A DNA stretch of 64,000 nt. Origin: CAUZIZ01 sp965218775 (GTDB lineage: Bacteria > Acidobacteriota > UBA6911 > RPQK01 > JAJDTT01). The notes below the pieces were generated by a model. It was not told the origin of the DNA, did not search any database, and saw only the letters and a program-made list of their open reading frames with translations. The DNA is taken from positions 1,178,001 through 1,242,000 of the forward strand of contig CBDCLS010000004.1 in NCBI GenBank assembly GCA_965218775.1, in the 5' to 3' direction. Every line of letters starts with the position of its first letter. Position 1 is the first letter of the stretch. Below are positions 9,109-17,855 of the stretch, piece by piece. The position numbers and the translations under genes are program-made.

Positions 9109-10089
9109 TCAGTGCGGAATCCCGTGCTGGTGGAGTCGGTGGTGGATCGCCTTCTGCGCTTCCAGGAAGGGTCGTTCCAGGTATTCAGAATGGTTTTCCT
9201 CGCCGTGGTGGTGAGTGGCGGTTCCTGGCTCGTGCAGAGGCGCCGTTTCCCGGATGTAGGTCAGGCAGCCATCCACCAGGGTGAGCATGTACTGCAGGGT
9301 TTCCCGATCGAACATGGACCACTCGCCCCCACAAGCGACGTAGATGGGTGAGGTGTGGGCGAAGATGCCTCGCTGCCACTCGTCATGGTGGGGTAGGATT
9401 CCGTAACCGGGTCCACCGCTGCGGGCAGCCAGCCAGGTGTTGCCTTCCACGCGAACCTTCTCGGTGAGGGCCAGGCGCCGAGTTCCTTCAGCCGCTTCCG
9501 TCTGGGCCACGACCCGACCTTCCTGGACGATCTGTAGAGTGTGGATTGGCAGCACGCTTTCGGCCCATGCCTGGACCTCAACCGTACCCGGACCGGACAG
9601 GTTCATTGTGTCTCCAATCTCCTGCCCTTCCACGGTGAAATGGATGATGGGGCCTCCACTCAGGAAGGTTCTTCCTCGGGCAACATTGGCGCACCAGGTC
9701 TCGTAGTCGAAGGCCTCTTCGCCTGGGATGTTGACGTAGGTACGATACATGCCCACGGGCACGTCGCTGCTCATCTTGTCGGTACCCCCCACCAGAGGCA
9801 GCCGATAGCCCGCGTTCAGATACCGATAGTATTCAGCATGGTTCAGAGGGGTCTGGCGAAGCATCTCCACTCCGTCGGCCCTTCCGGTGGCGATGAGCGC
9901 AGCAGGCTCACCGTTGGGGTGGGGATGGTGAGGGATGATGACCCTTCCCCCCTGCCGATGACACTGGTCGGCCCAGTCGCTCATGGTGACTTCCAGGGTG
10001 CCTCCCAGCTCGGCTTCGCCGGGACCGTCCGAGCACCAGGGCATGATGGGCTCCTTCAGTCCCCAAAGGATCAGGTGCCCCAGGAAGTG
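9109..10089 (-). CDS. CehA/McbA-like metallohydrolase, C-terminal part after amber codon
   Basis: This is the in-frame continuation of the gene that starts at 11616, separated only by a TAG codon at 10090-10092. The sequence after the stop (HFLGHLILWGLKEPIMPW) continues the domain without a break. It holds further metal-site blocks of the PHP-like CehA/McbA domain: RVIIPHHPHP, LVGGTDKMSSDVPVG and YVNIPGEE. The first in-frame ATG after the stop is at 10044, with no good ribosome site, so independent translation is doubtful. The ending at 9109 is within sequence that extends past the conserved domain. Confidence 0.75.
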   Translation of the reverse strand, partial: HFLGHLILWGLKEPIMPWCSDGPGEAELGGTLEVTMSDWADQCHRQGGRVIIPHHPHPNGEPAALIATGRADGVEMLRQTPLNHAEYYRYLNAGYRLPLVGGTDKMSSDVPVGMYRTYVNIPGEEAFDYETWCANVARGRTFLSGGPIIHFTVEGQEIGDTMNLSGPGTVEVQAWAESVLPIHTLQIVQEGRVVAQTEAAEGTRRLALTEKVRVEGNTWLAARSGGPGYGILPHHDEWQRGIFAHTSPIYVACGGEWSMFDRETLQYMLTLVDGCLTYIRETAPLHEPGTATHHHGEENHSEYLERPFLEAQKAIHHRLHQHGIPH

Positions 10090-11616
10090 CTACCGGTTCT
10101 CCTGCGAAACGTAGACGATGTTGTTCTCTATCTGGGAGATGCTGGGACCCCCCGTGAACTCCTCCTTGTTGGTGAAGAGGCTTCCCCACTGGGATTGGAG
10201 CAGATTGACCACATTCAGATCCTCTCCCTGGGACTCGGTGTGGCTGCCCTGGGCCGAGAGGAAATGGACGTGGGAGTCGCCCGAAAACCAGCGCCTTTCG
10301 TTCATGTGAATCCAGCGCTTGAGTCGCAGTGTCAGCTCCCGCTGCCCCGGCTCGATCTGTACTCGTTGGCGCAGCGGTTCGTACTCAAAGCCCCGCGCCA
10401 CATCCACCAGGACATCTCCGCGAGGAAGCCACCCCTGGCAGGTTCCGTCGATGTAGGCATAGTTCACCTGTCCCAGGCGAACGTCGCCTCCGACGTCGAT
10501 GTGCCAGCTGTCCATCCCCGAATTGACCTGGCTGTGATGTCCGTGGGGCTGGTAGGGAATCCCTTCGGGGGAGCGGAAGTGGACGCGGCAGGGAATCGGC
10601 TTTCCGGTGTCCTCATCCAACACCTTGACGTGCACCCAGTTGCGGCCCCGATCCAGGAGCTCCACCTTCATGCGTGGTGTTTCGGCGCTCCCCTGGTGCT
10701 GGACCTCACCCCATTTGACCTTACCAACCTCCTCGGAGCCCTGCGTGACCGTCACCGTGGCAGAGTCCGCGGCGGCGATCTCGACATAGGAGGGACTGGA
10801 CCCGGTGCTCTTCTCCTGCCCCCAGCCCTTGTAGGGGTCCTCGAGAAACTGTTCACCGCTTTCCACAGGGAGGGGGTGTGGATACGTTGCCACTCCGCGG
10901 TCCACGCTGACGTCAAGATCGAATCGATCGGACTGCTCCCCAGGATCCTTGAGCAGAATCTGCGCCTCTCTCTTCCCCTGGCGGGGGAACGGAGGCTCGT
11001 TCAGATGTCCCAGGGTAACCGCCCCCAGCAGAATTTCCGGCCCTTTGGAGACAAGCTCTAGCGATGCGATCTCCCGATCCGGGTGAGGGTTCTCCCAGGC
11101 CCAGAGGTAGTAGGCCAGGGGGGTAGCCTGAACCGACTCCATCTGGCGCCGTCCCGCCATTCCCCAGGGCCCTTCGTGGCGATCCATGAGGCTATCCTTC
11201 TGATCGGGTAGTGCTCTATAAGGGACACCGAGCGCCAGCCGCATTATGTGGTCCGTCGGCACAGCCGAGATCTCGAAGCGCTCCCGCAGAGGAACCCGAA
11301 CTTCCTCACCTTCTGAGTAGTAAAATACATACTCAGCCACAACGCGGCCCAGTCCCTTGCCCTCCATCAGATCCGACTGCATCAAGCGATGGGCAAAGAC
11401 CACATAAAGCGCCGGTTTTCCCACCGGGACTGACACCCCGTGCCCCTCCCGCAGCAGCAAGAAGCATTTGGAGGTAGCCGTGGGATCCCGTCCACCGATG
11501 AGAAAAGGAAGCCCGTGGAACTCCTGGGGTCCCACTGGAGTGTCCGCATCATCTCCAAGGGCTTCCAGCCCCGAATTACACCACGATGAAAGATCCAGCG
11601 GTTCGTAATCGGTCAT
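10090..11616 (-). CDS. CehA/McbA-like metallohydrolase, N-terminal part, ends at amber codon
   Basis: The start is the ATG at 11616, preceded by AGGAGGAG; an upstream ATG at 11685 lacks this. The product has an N-terminal beta-rich region of unknown role (about 1-400), then the start of a PHP-type hydrolase domain with the metal-binding GDSHVHF motif near residue 450. The frame is stopped by TAG (10090-10092) where CAG (Gln) would restore VSQENRQHFLGHL. Without the stop the protein would be about 835 residues. TAG is an ordinary terminator elsewhere here, so this is a nonsense mutation or a base error and the enzyme is probably inactive as drawn. No signal peptide is evident. Confidence 0.8.
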   Translation of the reverse strand: MTDYEPLDLSSWCNSGLEALGDDADTPVGPQEFHGLPFLIGGRDPTATSKCFLLLREGHGVSVPVGKPALYVVFAHRLMQSDLMEGKGLGRVVAEYVFYYSEGEEVRVPLRERFEISAVPTDHIMRLALGVPYRALPDQKDSLMDRHEGPWGMAGRRQMESVQATPLAYYLWAWENPHPDREIASLELVSKGPEILLGAVTLGHLNEPPFPRQGKREAQILLKDPGEQSDRFDLDVSVDRGVATYPHPLPVESGEQFLEDPYKGWGQEKSTGSSPSYVEIAAADSATVTVTQGSEEVGKVKWGEVQHQGSAETPRMKVELLDRGRNWVHVKVLDEDTGKPIPCRVHFRSPEGIPYQPHGHHSQVNSGMDSWHIDVGGDVRLGQVNYAYIDGTCQGWLPRGDVLVDVARGFEYEPLRQRVQIEPGQRELTLRLKRWIHMNERRWFSGDSHVHFLSAQGSHTESQGEDLNVVNLLQSQWGSLFTNKEEFTGGPSISQIENNIVYVSQENR

Positions 11617-11675
11617 GTTTCTCTCCTCCTCTTGGCGCCAGACTAGCACAGAAAGGAGCTCTGGGCTCCTGAGCT

Positions 11676-11785
11676 GAAACTTCATTTCCGGACGCGGCTT
11701 TGGCCTCCAGGCCGAAGTCCTCTTCTTTCGAGCCTTTGGCTCGGGACGGCGGCCTGGAGCCCACCGCTACGGCGGACCCAAAGTC
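11676..11785. repeat. Nested-stem intergenic repeat, copy A
   Basis: One of six related elements. The outer stem (GGCTTTGGCCTCCAGGCCG near 11696 with CGGCCTGGAGCC near 11750) encloses an inner hairpin CGAGCCTTTGGCTCG (11730-11744). Flanks GAAACTTCAT and GGACCCAAAGT match copy E beyond the core. It lies upstream of the CehA-like gene. Confidence 0.85.
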
Positions 11786-11802
11786 GAAACAGTGCGACGA
11801 CT

Positions 11803-11870
11803 GGGTGAACTACCCATACTATGAAGCCTAGTCCGACAGTGCCGCCAACGACTTGACTCGTTAGCAGGAT
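11803..11870. repeat. 68-bp dispersed repeat, copy 1
   Basis: Starts GGGTGAACTACCCATACTAT and contains CAACGACTTGACTCGT. A copy at 52336-52404 matches over the same length (for example CGAACGACTTGACTCGT). It runs into the first codon of the antitoxin remnant that follows. No coding role seen. Confidence 0.6.
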
Positions 11871-12093
11871 GCTGCCGGACCAACTGAAAGGACGGGCCCG
11901 TCAATTGGCGCGGGAAAGAGGAATCTCACTGGGCCAGTTGATTCACGAGTCCCTCGAAGCGGCACTTAAGGACGACGGCATGTCCAGTTCTAGAAGGGAC
12001 CCGCTTTTCAGTGATACCGGTGTCTATCGAGGTGAGGCACCGAGTGACCTCTCACTCCGCCATGACGAGTATCTGTACGGTGCCGGTGAGTGA
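11869..12093 (+). CDS. VapB-type antitoxin, probably truncated at its N-terminus
   Basis: 74 residues. The body has a ribbon-helix-helix-like helix pair (LKGRARQLARERGISLGQLI) and the acidic, aromatic tail LSLRHDEYLYG typical of VapB proteins that wrap VapC. The first beta strand that normally precedes it is missing: the dispersed repeat at 11803-11870 ends at the start codon. It overlaps the start of a PIN-toxin fragment by GTGA, the usual vapBC coupling. Probably part of a dead module. Confidence 0.65.
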   Translation: MLPDQLKGRARQLARERGISLGQLIHESLEAALKDDGMSSSRRDPLFSDTGVYRGEAPSDLSLRHDEYLYGAGE

Positions 12094-12170
12094 CCTTTAT
12101 CGACACCGGAGCGTTCCTGGCACGGTACCTACAAAGGGATCAATTCCACGATCGCCGCTGGTTTTTTTAG
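12090..12170 (+). pseudogene. VapC PIN-toxin N-terminal fragment
   Basis: A GTG at 12090 overlaps the antitoxin stop. The frame reads VTFIDTGAFLARYLQRDQ, the start of a PIN nuclease with the first catalytic Asp, and stops at TAG 12168-12170 after 26 codons, where a convergent hepT gene begins. The remaining roughly 100 residues, including the other acidic residues, are absent, so the toxin is dead. Confidence 0.6.
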
Positions 12171-12580
12171 TCCGTGGCGGCTTCCAGCCGACGAACTATC
12201 TCGCCGAACTGCCCGATCGGCTCTAGCCGGTCGAGGGCCTCGACGACACGATCCAGATCCAGGCTGACGTACTCATGAATCACAATGTCGCGAAACCCGG
12301 GCAGGCGCACCAGTTCTTCAACCAAGGTAGGAGGAAAGGAAGGATCCTGGGTGAGGCCTCGGATGGCTCCAGCGTAATCCTCGAAAGGTAGCCCCCGCCG
12401 CGCACAGAGCTCGCCCGAGATGTCGATGACGAGCTGACAGACACTCAACAGGGAGAACAGGACGTCATTGTGGAGAGATAGATCTCTGGCCAGCGACGCG
12501 CCGGTGACCCGCGGCCTGAGTTCTTGTAGATGATCTAAGTGGCGCCGCAGCTGAGCAAGTCTTTCGACCAGGTGCGTCAC
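12167..12580 (-). CDS. hepT: HepT-like toxin (DUF86, HEPN ribonuclease)
   Basis: 137 residues, all-helical HEPN/DUF86 type. The catalytic Rx4HxY motif is seen as RDIVIHEY near residues 107-114. Family members are RNases silenced by a partner nucleotidyltransferase that adds AMP to the motif tyrosine. The start ATG overlaps the end of mntA by 4 bases. Its 3' end touches the dead VapC fragment on the other strand. Confidence 0.88.
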   Translation of the reverse strand: MTHLVERLAQLRRHLDHLQELRPRVTGASLARDLSLHNDVLFSLLSVCQLVIDISGELCARRGLPFEDYAGAIRGLTQDPSFPPTLVEELVRLPGFRDIVIHEYVSLDLDRVVEALDRLEPIGQFGEIVRRLEAATD

Positions 12581-12999
12581 CGTGCTAGTGCCTCAAGTTT
12601 CAGTTTCCTCATCCTCTGAAGGAAAGGCTGGAGGTCGGCGGCCTTGAGCTGGACGTCGCGCACAAAGGCCAGGTCGTACTCGGGACTTGCACAGAAGATT
12701 TGGATGCCCTTACAAACGATCTTTCTGCCAAGCAGGGGCGGGATGTCGTTGAGAATCAAGAGATCGATTCGATTCTCACCCAGGAGGCTAGACAGCTCGC
12801 TTCCCAGTCTGACCCGGACCTCGAAGCGCTCTCGGGTTGTTGGCATTCGGTTGGCATCGAGTACGACTCCGAGGTCTACGTCGCTTTGGTTGTGGGTCCT
12901 TTCCTCGGCATGGCTGCCGAACAGGTAAACGGATACTACCTCAGGGTGAGATCCCCGTGTGAAAAACCGCTTCAGTGCCGACCGGGCTTGCTCCCGCAC
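12577..12999 (-). CDS. mntA: MntA-like antitoxin nucleotidyltransferase
   Basis: 140 residues. The minimal nucleotidyltransferase signature GSx10DxD is complete (GSHAEERTHNQSDVDLGV, about 28-45), with a third Asp in RIDLLIL. In the known systems MntA adds AMP units to HepT and neutralises it. The gene precedes and overlaps hepT by 4 bases, the standard order. The active-site residues are intact, so this pair is probably functional. Confidence 0.88.
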   Translation of the reverse strand: MREQARSALKRFFTRGSHPEVVSVYLFGSHAEERTHNQSDVDLGVVLDANRMPTTRERFEVRVRLGSELSSLLGENRIDLLILNDIPPLLGRKIVCKGIQIFCASPEYDLAFVRDVQLKAADLQPFLQRMRKLKLEALAR

Positions 13000-13084
13000 C
13001 TTCTTGTCCTCGGAGGTTTTAGCTACTCGGATGACTGGTCATCGAGCCAAGGATCAGATTATATCTCAACAGAGGATCAACTGA

Positions 13085-13450
13085 GGGTCGTGGTAGTGCC
13101 GTCCTGAGCGGAAGCGTAGAGACCGGAGATCAACTTCAGGACGCGCAGGCATTCCGCTCCCGTCATCGGGGGGTCTCGCAGCCCCAAAACCGTGTCCACT
13201 ACGGCCTGTATCAAGGTTTCAACCCCTGCTGTGGACCTGGACTCGGGAGTGTAGGGAAAAGTCTGGACACCCTCAGGTGCTTCCTCATGACTCGAAAACC
13301 ACTCGAGATCGCTCTCGAAGGTGCCTCCACCGGATAATCTCAACCACCCCAGATCCTCATCTGGGGCTCGCTGATGATCAGCTCCTTGCCCAAGAGTGTT
13401 TCCAGGAAGGCAATGGCGGGAGGATGTGCGTTGTCCGCTCTCTCCTCGGA
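13085..13450 (-). pseudogene. Gfo/Idh/MocA oxidoreductase C-terminal remnant
   Basis: On the minus strand one frame gives AHPPAIAFLETLLGKELIIS and the next frame gives GGGTFESDLEWFSSHEE and, further on, GAECLRVLKLISGLYASAQD. In order, these resemble the C-terminal third of Gfo/Idh/MocA dehydrogenases, where an ECLRVLKLISGIYxSA-like helix is typical. A shift near the GGGGTGGTTG at about 13344 separates the frames, and the nucleotide-binding half is missing. Assigned by pattern only. Confidence 0.4.
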
Positions 13451-13627
13451 ACTTGGCCTCATCTTGCTGACGGGTCAGGTCGTTCGCGGCTCTTGGTTGT
13501 AGCTGCTTCCGGTCAGTTTCCCCAGCGGCCAACTGGATGTTTCAAGGCTGACATATTGGCAGGCGACCGTCTACACTCTTGGTGATACAATTGCTCAGTT
13601 ACATCCAACCAAATCTGGGGTGTTTTC

Positions 13628-16180
13628 ATGGGTGGGTCCGCTTGGCGACTTTGCATTTCTGTTATGCTCCTGACAGGGTTACCTGTTTTTCCCCTGGAGG
13701 CCCAGACCCCATCTCAGGATTTTGGTCCGGAAGCAATTCGCTTCTTCCAAGACAATATTCAACCTCAACTCGAGAACAACTGCAAAGCCTGCCATAACGA
13801 TCAGACCGCGAGCAGTGGTCTGTCGGTGGAGAGCCGAGCTGCCCTGCTGGCGGGCGGCAACCGCGGTCCCGCCATACATCCAGGCCGTCCCCAGGAAAGC
13901 CTTCTGCTGCAGGCGCTGCGCCATCAGGGTTCGCTCAAGATGCCGCCAGCTGGCAAGCTCCACGATGAGGCCATCGCCGCTTTCGCTCATTGGGTCGATC
14001 TGGGTGCGCCCTGGGGCGAAAGCCGACCGCCTGACGTCCCTCGAACGGTCTCAGAGCACTGGGCGTTCCAGCCGATCCGGCGGAGTCCTGAGCCCGAGGT
14101 CCGCAATACGGCGCTTGTCCGCAATGGAATCGACCGCTTTATTCTGGCGCGGCTGGAGAAGGAAGGACTCCAGCCCTCTTCCGAGGCCGACGGAACAACC
14201 TTGATTCGTCGGCTCAGTCTCGATCTGTTGGGCCTGCCGCCCAGCCCGGCCGAGGTCGCAGAGTTTCTCGGTGATACCCGACCGGACGCCTACGAAAGGG
14301 TGGTCGACAGGCTGTTGGAGTCTCCCCACTACGGAGAGCGTTGGGCCCGGCATTGGTTGGACCTGGCCCGCTACGCCGACTCCAACGGCTACAACATCGA
14401 TGGACCCCGCGACATCTGGCTCTACCGCGATTGGGTGATCAACGCTCTCAATCAGGACCTTCCCTTCGACCAGTTCGTCATCGAACAGATTGCTGGAGAC
14501 TTGTTGCCCGATGCCAACGAACAGCAGATCATCGCCACCGGCTTTCACCGAAATACGCTGCTGAACCTGGAAGGCGGAGTGGACTTCGAGCAATATCGCG
14601 TCGAAGCCGTAGTCGATCGTGTCAGCACCACTGGCTCTGCACTATTGGGACTGACCTTGGGCTGTGCCCGATGCCACGACCACAAATACGACCCCATTTC
14701 TCAGCGCGAGTTCTATCAGTTGTATGCCTTTTTCAACAACATCGACGAGCTCAGCGGAGAGCATGGCGAGGAAAAGAGAAAGACCGCCCACGAGCCACTT
14801 TTGGAGTTGGGAACCCCGGAGCAACTAGCCCGCAGGGAGGCGTTTCGCTCTCAATACACACTCCTCGAGAAGGAACTCCAGAAGTACGAGAAGACGCTTC
14901 TCCCGGGTCTAGCCGAGTGGGAAAGGACCCTTACTGAGAAAGAGCGCGAGCAACTCGAGCCCGAGATTGAAGAGATTCTCGCCATCTCCCGGCAGGAGCG
15001 GAACGACTTCCAGAAAAAAGCGATCGAGAAGGCCTTCAAGGCGACGGACCTGGGCTACACGACCCGGGAGGCCGGCTTGGAGGCTCTGGAGAAGGTCGAA
15101 CCCAGAATTCCGCGCTCGATGGTCATGCGGGAACTATCTGCGCCGCGCGAGGCCTATATTCACCTGGGCGGTGATTTTCTGCGGAGGGGCGTCCGGGTGT
15201 ATCCCGTGGTGCCTTCAGTATTGCCGCCACTGCCGCCGAAGCGGAATCCGAACCGTCTAGACCTAGCGCGCTGGCTGGTTGACCCCCAGAATCCGCTGAC
15301 CCCCCGAGTCATTGTGAACAGAATCTGGCAGCGCTACTTCGGCAAGGGTCTGGTCGAGACGGAAAACGATTTCGGCACTCAGGGCTCACCGCCCACTCAT
15401 CCTGAACTACTGGACTGGTTGGCTTCGGAGTTGGTGGCGCAGGGCTGGAGCCTGAAGGCCATGCATCGGTTGATTGTCACTTCGGCAGCCTACCGCCAGT
15501 CCTCGCAAGGCCGCAGGGAGCTGGCTGCCGTCGATCCTCGGAACCGCCTTCTGGGTCGCCAGAACAGGCTGCGCCTGGAAGCGGAGACGGTCCGCGACGC
15601 CGGGCTTTCGGTATCGGGGTTGCTCACTCCAACGGTGGGCGGTCCCAGCGTTTTTCCCCCGCAGCCCAAAGGAGCCGGAAGGGTCACGCAAGTGGATCGA
15701 AAATGGACTGCTGCTACCGGTCCCGAACGCTATCGGCGCGGTATGTACACTCACTTCTGGCGGTCGAGCCCCCATCCGGGACTGATGGTCTTTGACGCCC
15801 CCGATTCGACCACCAGTTGCAGTAGGCGTAACCGTTCTAACACGCCCCTGCAAGCCTTGACACTACTCAATGATGAGGCGTTCTACGAGTTCGCCCAGGG
15901 CTTGGCAGCTCGAGTTCTCAGAGAAGGTCCCTCCGACCGATCGGAGCGCATCGCTTACGCCTTCCGGATCGGGCTGGGCCGTCCGCCCAAGCCGAAAGAG
16001 CAGAAGCGTCTGGAAAACTTCCTACTAGGTCAGCGGGAGGGTTTCAGGAAGGATCCCAGGGGGGCGCAGGCGGCCCTGTCGCTGGAACTGCCTCCGGAAG
16101 CGGACCTGGTTGAGATGGCGGCCTGGACGGCGGTCTCGAGGGTGCTTCTGAACCTCGACGAGTTCATTACTAGAGAATAA
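13628..16180 (+). CDS. Cytochrome-c-like PSCyt1/DUF1549/DUF1553 protein
   Basis: 850 residues with an N-terminal signal peptide (hydrophobic core VMLLTGLPVFPL, cut after LEA). A Planctomycete-type cytochrome-c domain follows, with the heme site CKACH (about 56-60) and a possible Met ligand in LKMPP. Then comes DUF1549 (IDRFILARLEKEGL to CARCHDHKYDPI, with the second CxxCH) and DUF1553 (NPLTPRVIVNRIWQRYFGKG to the end). It is an exported, possibly membrane-associated redox protein; substrate unknown. The DUF1501 partner starts 6 bases later. It lacks the LamG insertion present in the first copy. Confidence 0.95.
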   Translation: MGGSAWRLCISVMLLTGLPVFPLEAQTPSQDFGPEAIRFFQDNIQPQLENNCKACHNDQTASSGLSVESRAALLAGGNRGPAIHPGRPQESLLLQALRHQGSLKMPPAGKLHDEAIAAFAHWVDLGAPWGESRPPDVPRTVSEHWAFQPIRRSPEPEVRNTALVRNGIDRFILARLEKEGLQPSSEADGTTLIRRLSLDLLGLPPSPAEVAEFLGDTRPDAYERVVDRLLESPHYGERWARHWLDLARYADSNGYNIDGPRDIWLYRDWVINALNQDLPFDQFVIEQIAGDLLPDANEQQIIATGFHRNTLLNLEGGVDFEQYRVEAVVDRVSTTGSALLGLTLGCARCHDHKYDPISQREFYQLYAFFNNIDELSGEHGEEKRKTAHEPLLELGTPEQLARREAFRSQYTLLEKELQKYEKTLLPGLAEWERTLTEKEREQLEPEIEEILAISRQERNDFQKKAIEKAFKATDLGYTTREAGLEALEKVEPRIPRSMVMRELSAPREAYIHLGGDFLRRGVRVYPVVPSVLPPLPPKRNPNRLDLARWLVDPQNPLTPRVIVNRIWQRYFGKGLVETENDFGTQGSPPTHPELLDWLASELVAQGWSLKAMHRLIVTSAAYRQSSQGRRELAAVDPRNRLLGRQNRLRLEAETVRDAGLSVSGLLTPTVGGPSVFPPQPKGAGRVTQVDRKWTAATGPERYRRGMYTHFWRSSPHPGLMVFDAPDSTTSCSRRNRSNTPLQALTLLNDEAFYEFAQGLAARVLREGPSDRSERIAYAFRIGLGRPPKPKEQKRLENFLLGQREGFRKDPRGAQAALSLELPPEADLVEMAAWTAVSRVLLNLDEFITRE

Positions 16181-16186
16181 TCCAAC

Positions 16187-17638
16187 ATGAGCCTTTATCA
16201 ACAAATCCTGCGAGCCCACACTCGACGACATTTCTTCCGCCAATGCGGGGTCGGATTGGGAAAGGTTGCATTGGCATCGCTGCTGGCTGATGGCCGGTCG
16301 TTCGCCGGCCACAGCGCTCAGGTGCCCAATCCCCTGGCACCCAGAAAGCCTCATTTTCCCGCCCAGGTGAAGAGCGTCATCTTCTTGTTCATGGCCGGAG
16401 GGCCCAGCCAATTGGAGCTCTTCGACTACAAGCCGAAGCTAGTTGAGCTGAACGGGGAACCCATCCCTCCCTCGTTCATGGAAGGCAAGCGGTTTGCCTT
16501 CATGAGCAGCTTCACCAAGGAAGTGCCTAAGCTGTTGGGCTCGAGGCGGAGGTTCAGTCGCCACGGGCAGAGCGGACGCTATGTCTCCGAGCTCCTGCCC
16601 CACACCGCCACCGTGGTCGACGACCTTGCCTTCCTATCCTCGGTGTCCACCCAGAACTTCAACCACGCTCCTGCCAAGATCTTCCTGAATACCGGGTCTA
16701 CCCGCTTCGGCCATCCCTCGATGGGATCCTGGGTCACCTATGGTTTGGGGAGCGAGTGCCAGGACCTGCCGGGTTTTGTGGTGCTGCAATCGGGTCCCAG
16801 AGGACCCCGAGGAGGAGCGCTGAACTGGGGAAGCGGCTTCATTCCCACCACCAACCAGGGCGTGCCTTTTCAGGGCGGAGGGGATCCGATCCTGAATCTC
16901 TCGAGCCCGGATGGAATCAGCCCCAGACGACAGGCGGAGACGATTCAAGCCATCCGAGACCTCAACCTGGCACGGCTCGATGAGATGGACGATCCCGAAA
17001 TCGCAACCCGAATCTCGTCCTACGAAATGGCCTATCGCATGCAGACCAGCGGTCCGGAGCTGATCGACTTTTCATCAGAGACCAAGGAGACTCTGGAGCT
17101 CTATGGCGCCGAACCGGGTGCGGAGTCCTTCGCCAACAATTGCCTACTCGCACGCCGCCTGGTTCAGCGCGGTGTGCGTTTCGTTCAGCTCTACCATACC
17201 GATTGGGACCATCACGGCGGCAGCGAGAACCTCGAAGGGGCCCTCGAGAAGATCTGCCATCAGGTCGATCAACCCTGCGCTGCCCTGATCAAAGACCTCA
17301 AGAGAACCGGTCTCCTGGATGAGACTCTTGTGGTCTGGGGGGGAGAGTTCGGCCGCACCCCGATGGGCGAAGAGCGTGTAACGGTCGGCCGCAACCACCA
17401 TATTGATGCCTACACCATGTGGTTTGCAGGCGGCGGCATCCAGCCCGGCCAGAGCATTGGCACCACCGATGAACTGGGTTTCTTTTCGACCGTCGACAAG
17501 GTCGACGTCCACGACGTCCAGGCCACCATCCTGCACCTGCTTGGACTCGACCACGAAAGACTCACCTACCGCTTCCAGGGTCGCGACTTTCGTTTAACCG
17601 ACGTTGGGGGAAAGCTGATTCGGAAGCTGCTGGCGTAG
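16187..17638 (+). CDS. DUF1501 protein, Tat-exported
   Basis: 483 residues. Twin-arginine signal HTRRHFFRQCGVGLG (about 11-25), then the DUF1501 body with FLFMAGGPSQLELFDYKPK, VVWGGEFGRTPMGE, NHHIDAYTMWFAGGG and the final GRDFRLTDVGG. It is translated right after the PSCyt1/DUF1549/1553 gene and is expected to act with it outside the cytoplasmic membrane. Confidence 0.95.
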   Translation: MSLYQQILRAHTRRHFFRQCGVGLGKVALASLLADGRSFAGHSAQVPNPLAPRKPHFPAQVKSVIFLFMAGGPSQLELFDYKPKLVELNGEPIPPSFMEGKRFAFMSSFTKEVPKLLGSRRRFSRHGQSGRYVSELLPHTATVVDDLAFLSSVSTQNFNHAPAKIFLNTGSTRFGHPSMGSWVTYGLGSECQDLPGFVVLQSGPRGPRGGALNWGSGFIPTTNQGVPFQGGGDPILNLSSPDGISPRRQAETIQAIRDLNLARLDEMDDPEIATRISSYEMAYRMQTSGPELIDFSSETKETLELYGAEPGAESFANNCLLARRLVQRGVRFVQLYHTDWDHHGGSENLEGALEKICHQVDQPCAALIKDLKRTGLLDETLVVWGGEFGRTPMGEERVTVGRNHHIDAYTMWFAGGGIQPGQSIGTTDELGFFSTVDKVDVHDVQATILHLLGLDHERLTYRFQGRDFRLTDVGGKLIRKLLA

Positions 17639-17649
17639 AAAAATTCGTC

Positions 17650-17753
17650 GGAACGTCGAACGTAGCTTTGGCCTCCAGGCCGAAGTCTTATTTTTCCGAG
17701 CCTTTGGCTCGGACGGCGGCCTAGAGACCACCGCTACGCGGGACCCGAAGTTC
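17650..17753. repeat. Nested-stem intergenic repeat, copy B
   Basis: Same orientation as copy A: CGTAGCTTTGGCCTCCAGGC at 17660, inner hairpin CCGAGCCTTTGGCTCGG, return arm CGGCCTAGAGACCACCGCTACG ending near 17738, then GGACCCGAAGTT. Lies between the DUF1501 gene and the sarcosine oxidase operon, where it could act as a terminator or processing site (inference). Confidence 0.85.
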
Positions 17754-17855
17754 CCAACCCACAGCGTCTAGTCGATGAGTAGCCCGACCTCAAGCCTTTG
17801 GATATACTTTGCACCGCATCCATGAGAACTCGGCCGGAACCCCCATATCACCCGA

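Noticed and set aside
10090..10092. Amber codon as a recoded amino acid (for example pyrrolysine)
   Set aside because: Several intact genes in the window end with TAG, and the site matches a simple CAG to TAG change.
9541..11061. 506-codon open frame on the plus strand
   Set aside because: Antisense to the CehA/McbA-like gene; no recognisable domain, and the opposite strand has clear conserved motifs.
12160..12170. Terminator poly-T after the VapC fragment
   Set aside because: The T run is part of the coding sequence GGTTTTTTTAG and is not preceded by a stable hairpin.
14051..14593. Minus-strand 180-codon frame
   Set aside because: Shadow of the DUF1549 domain coding strand.
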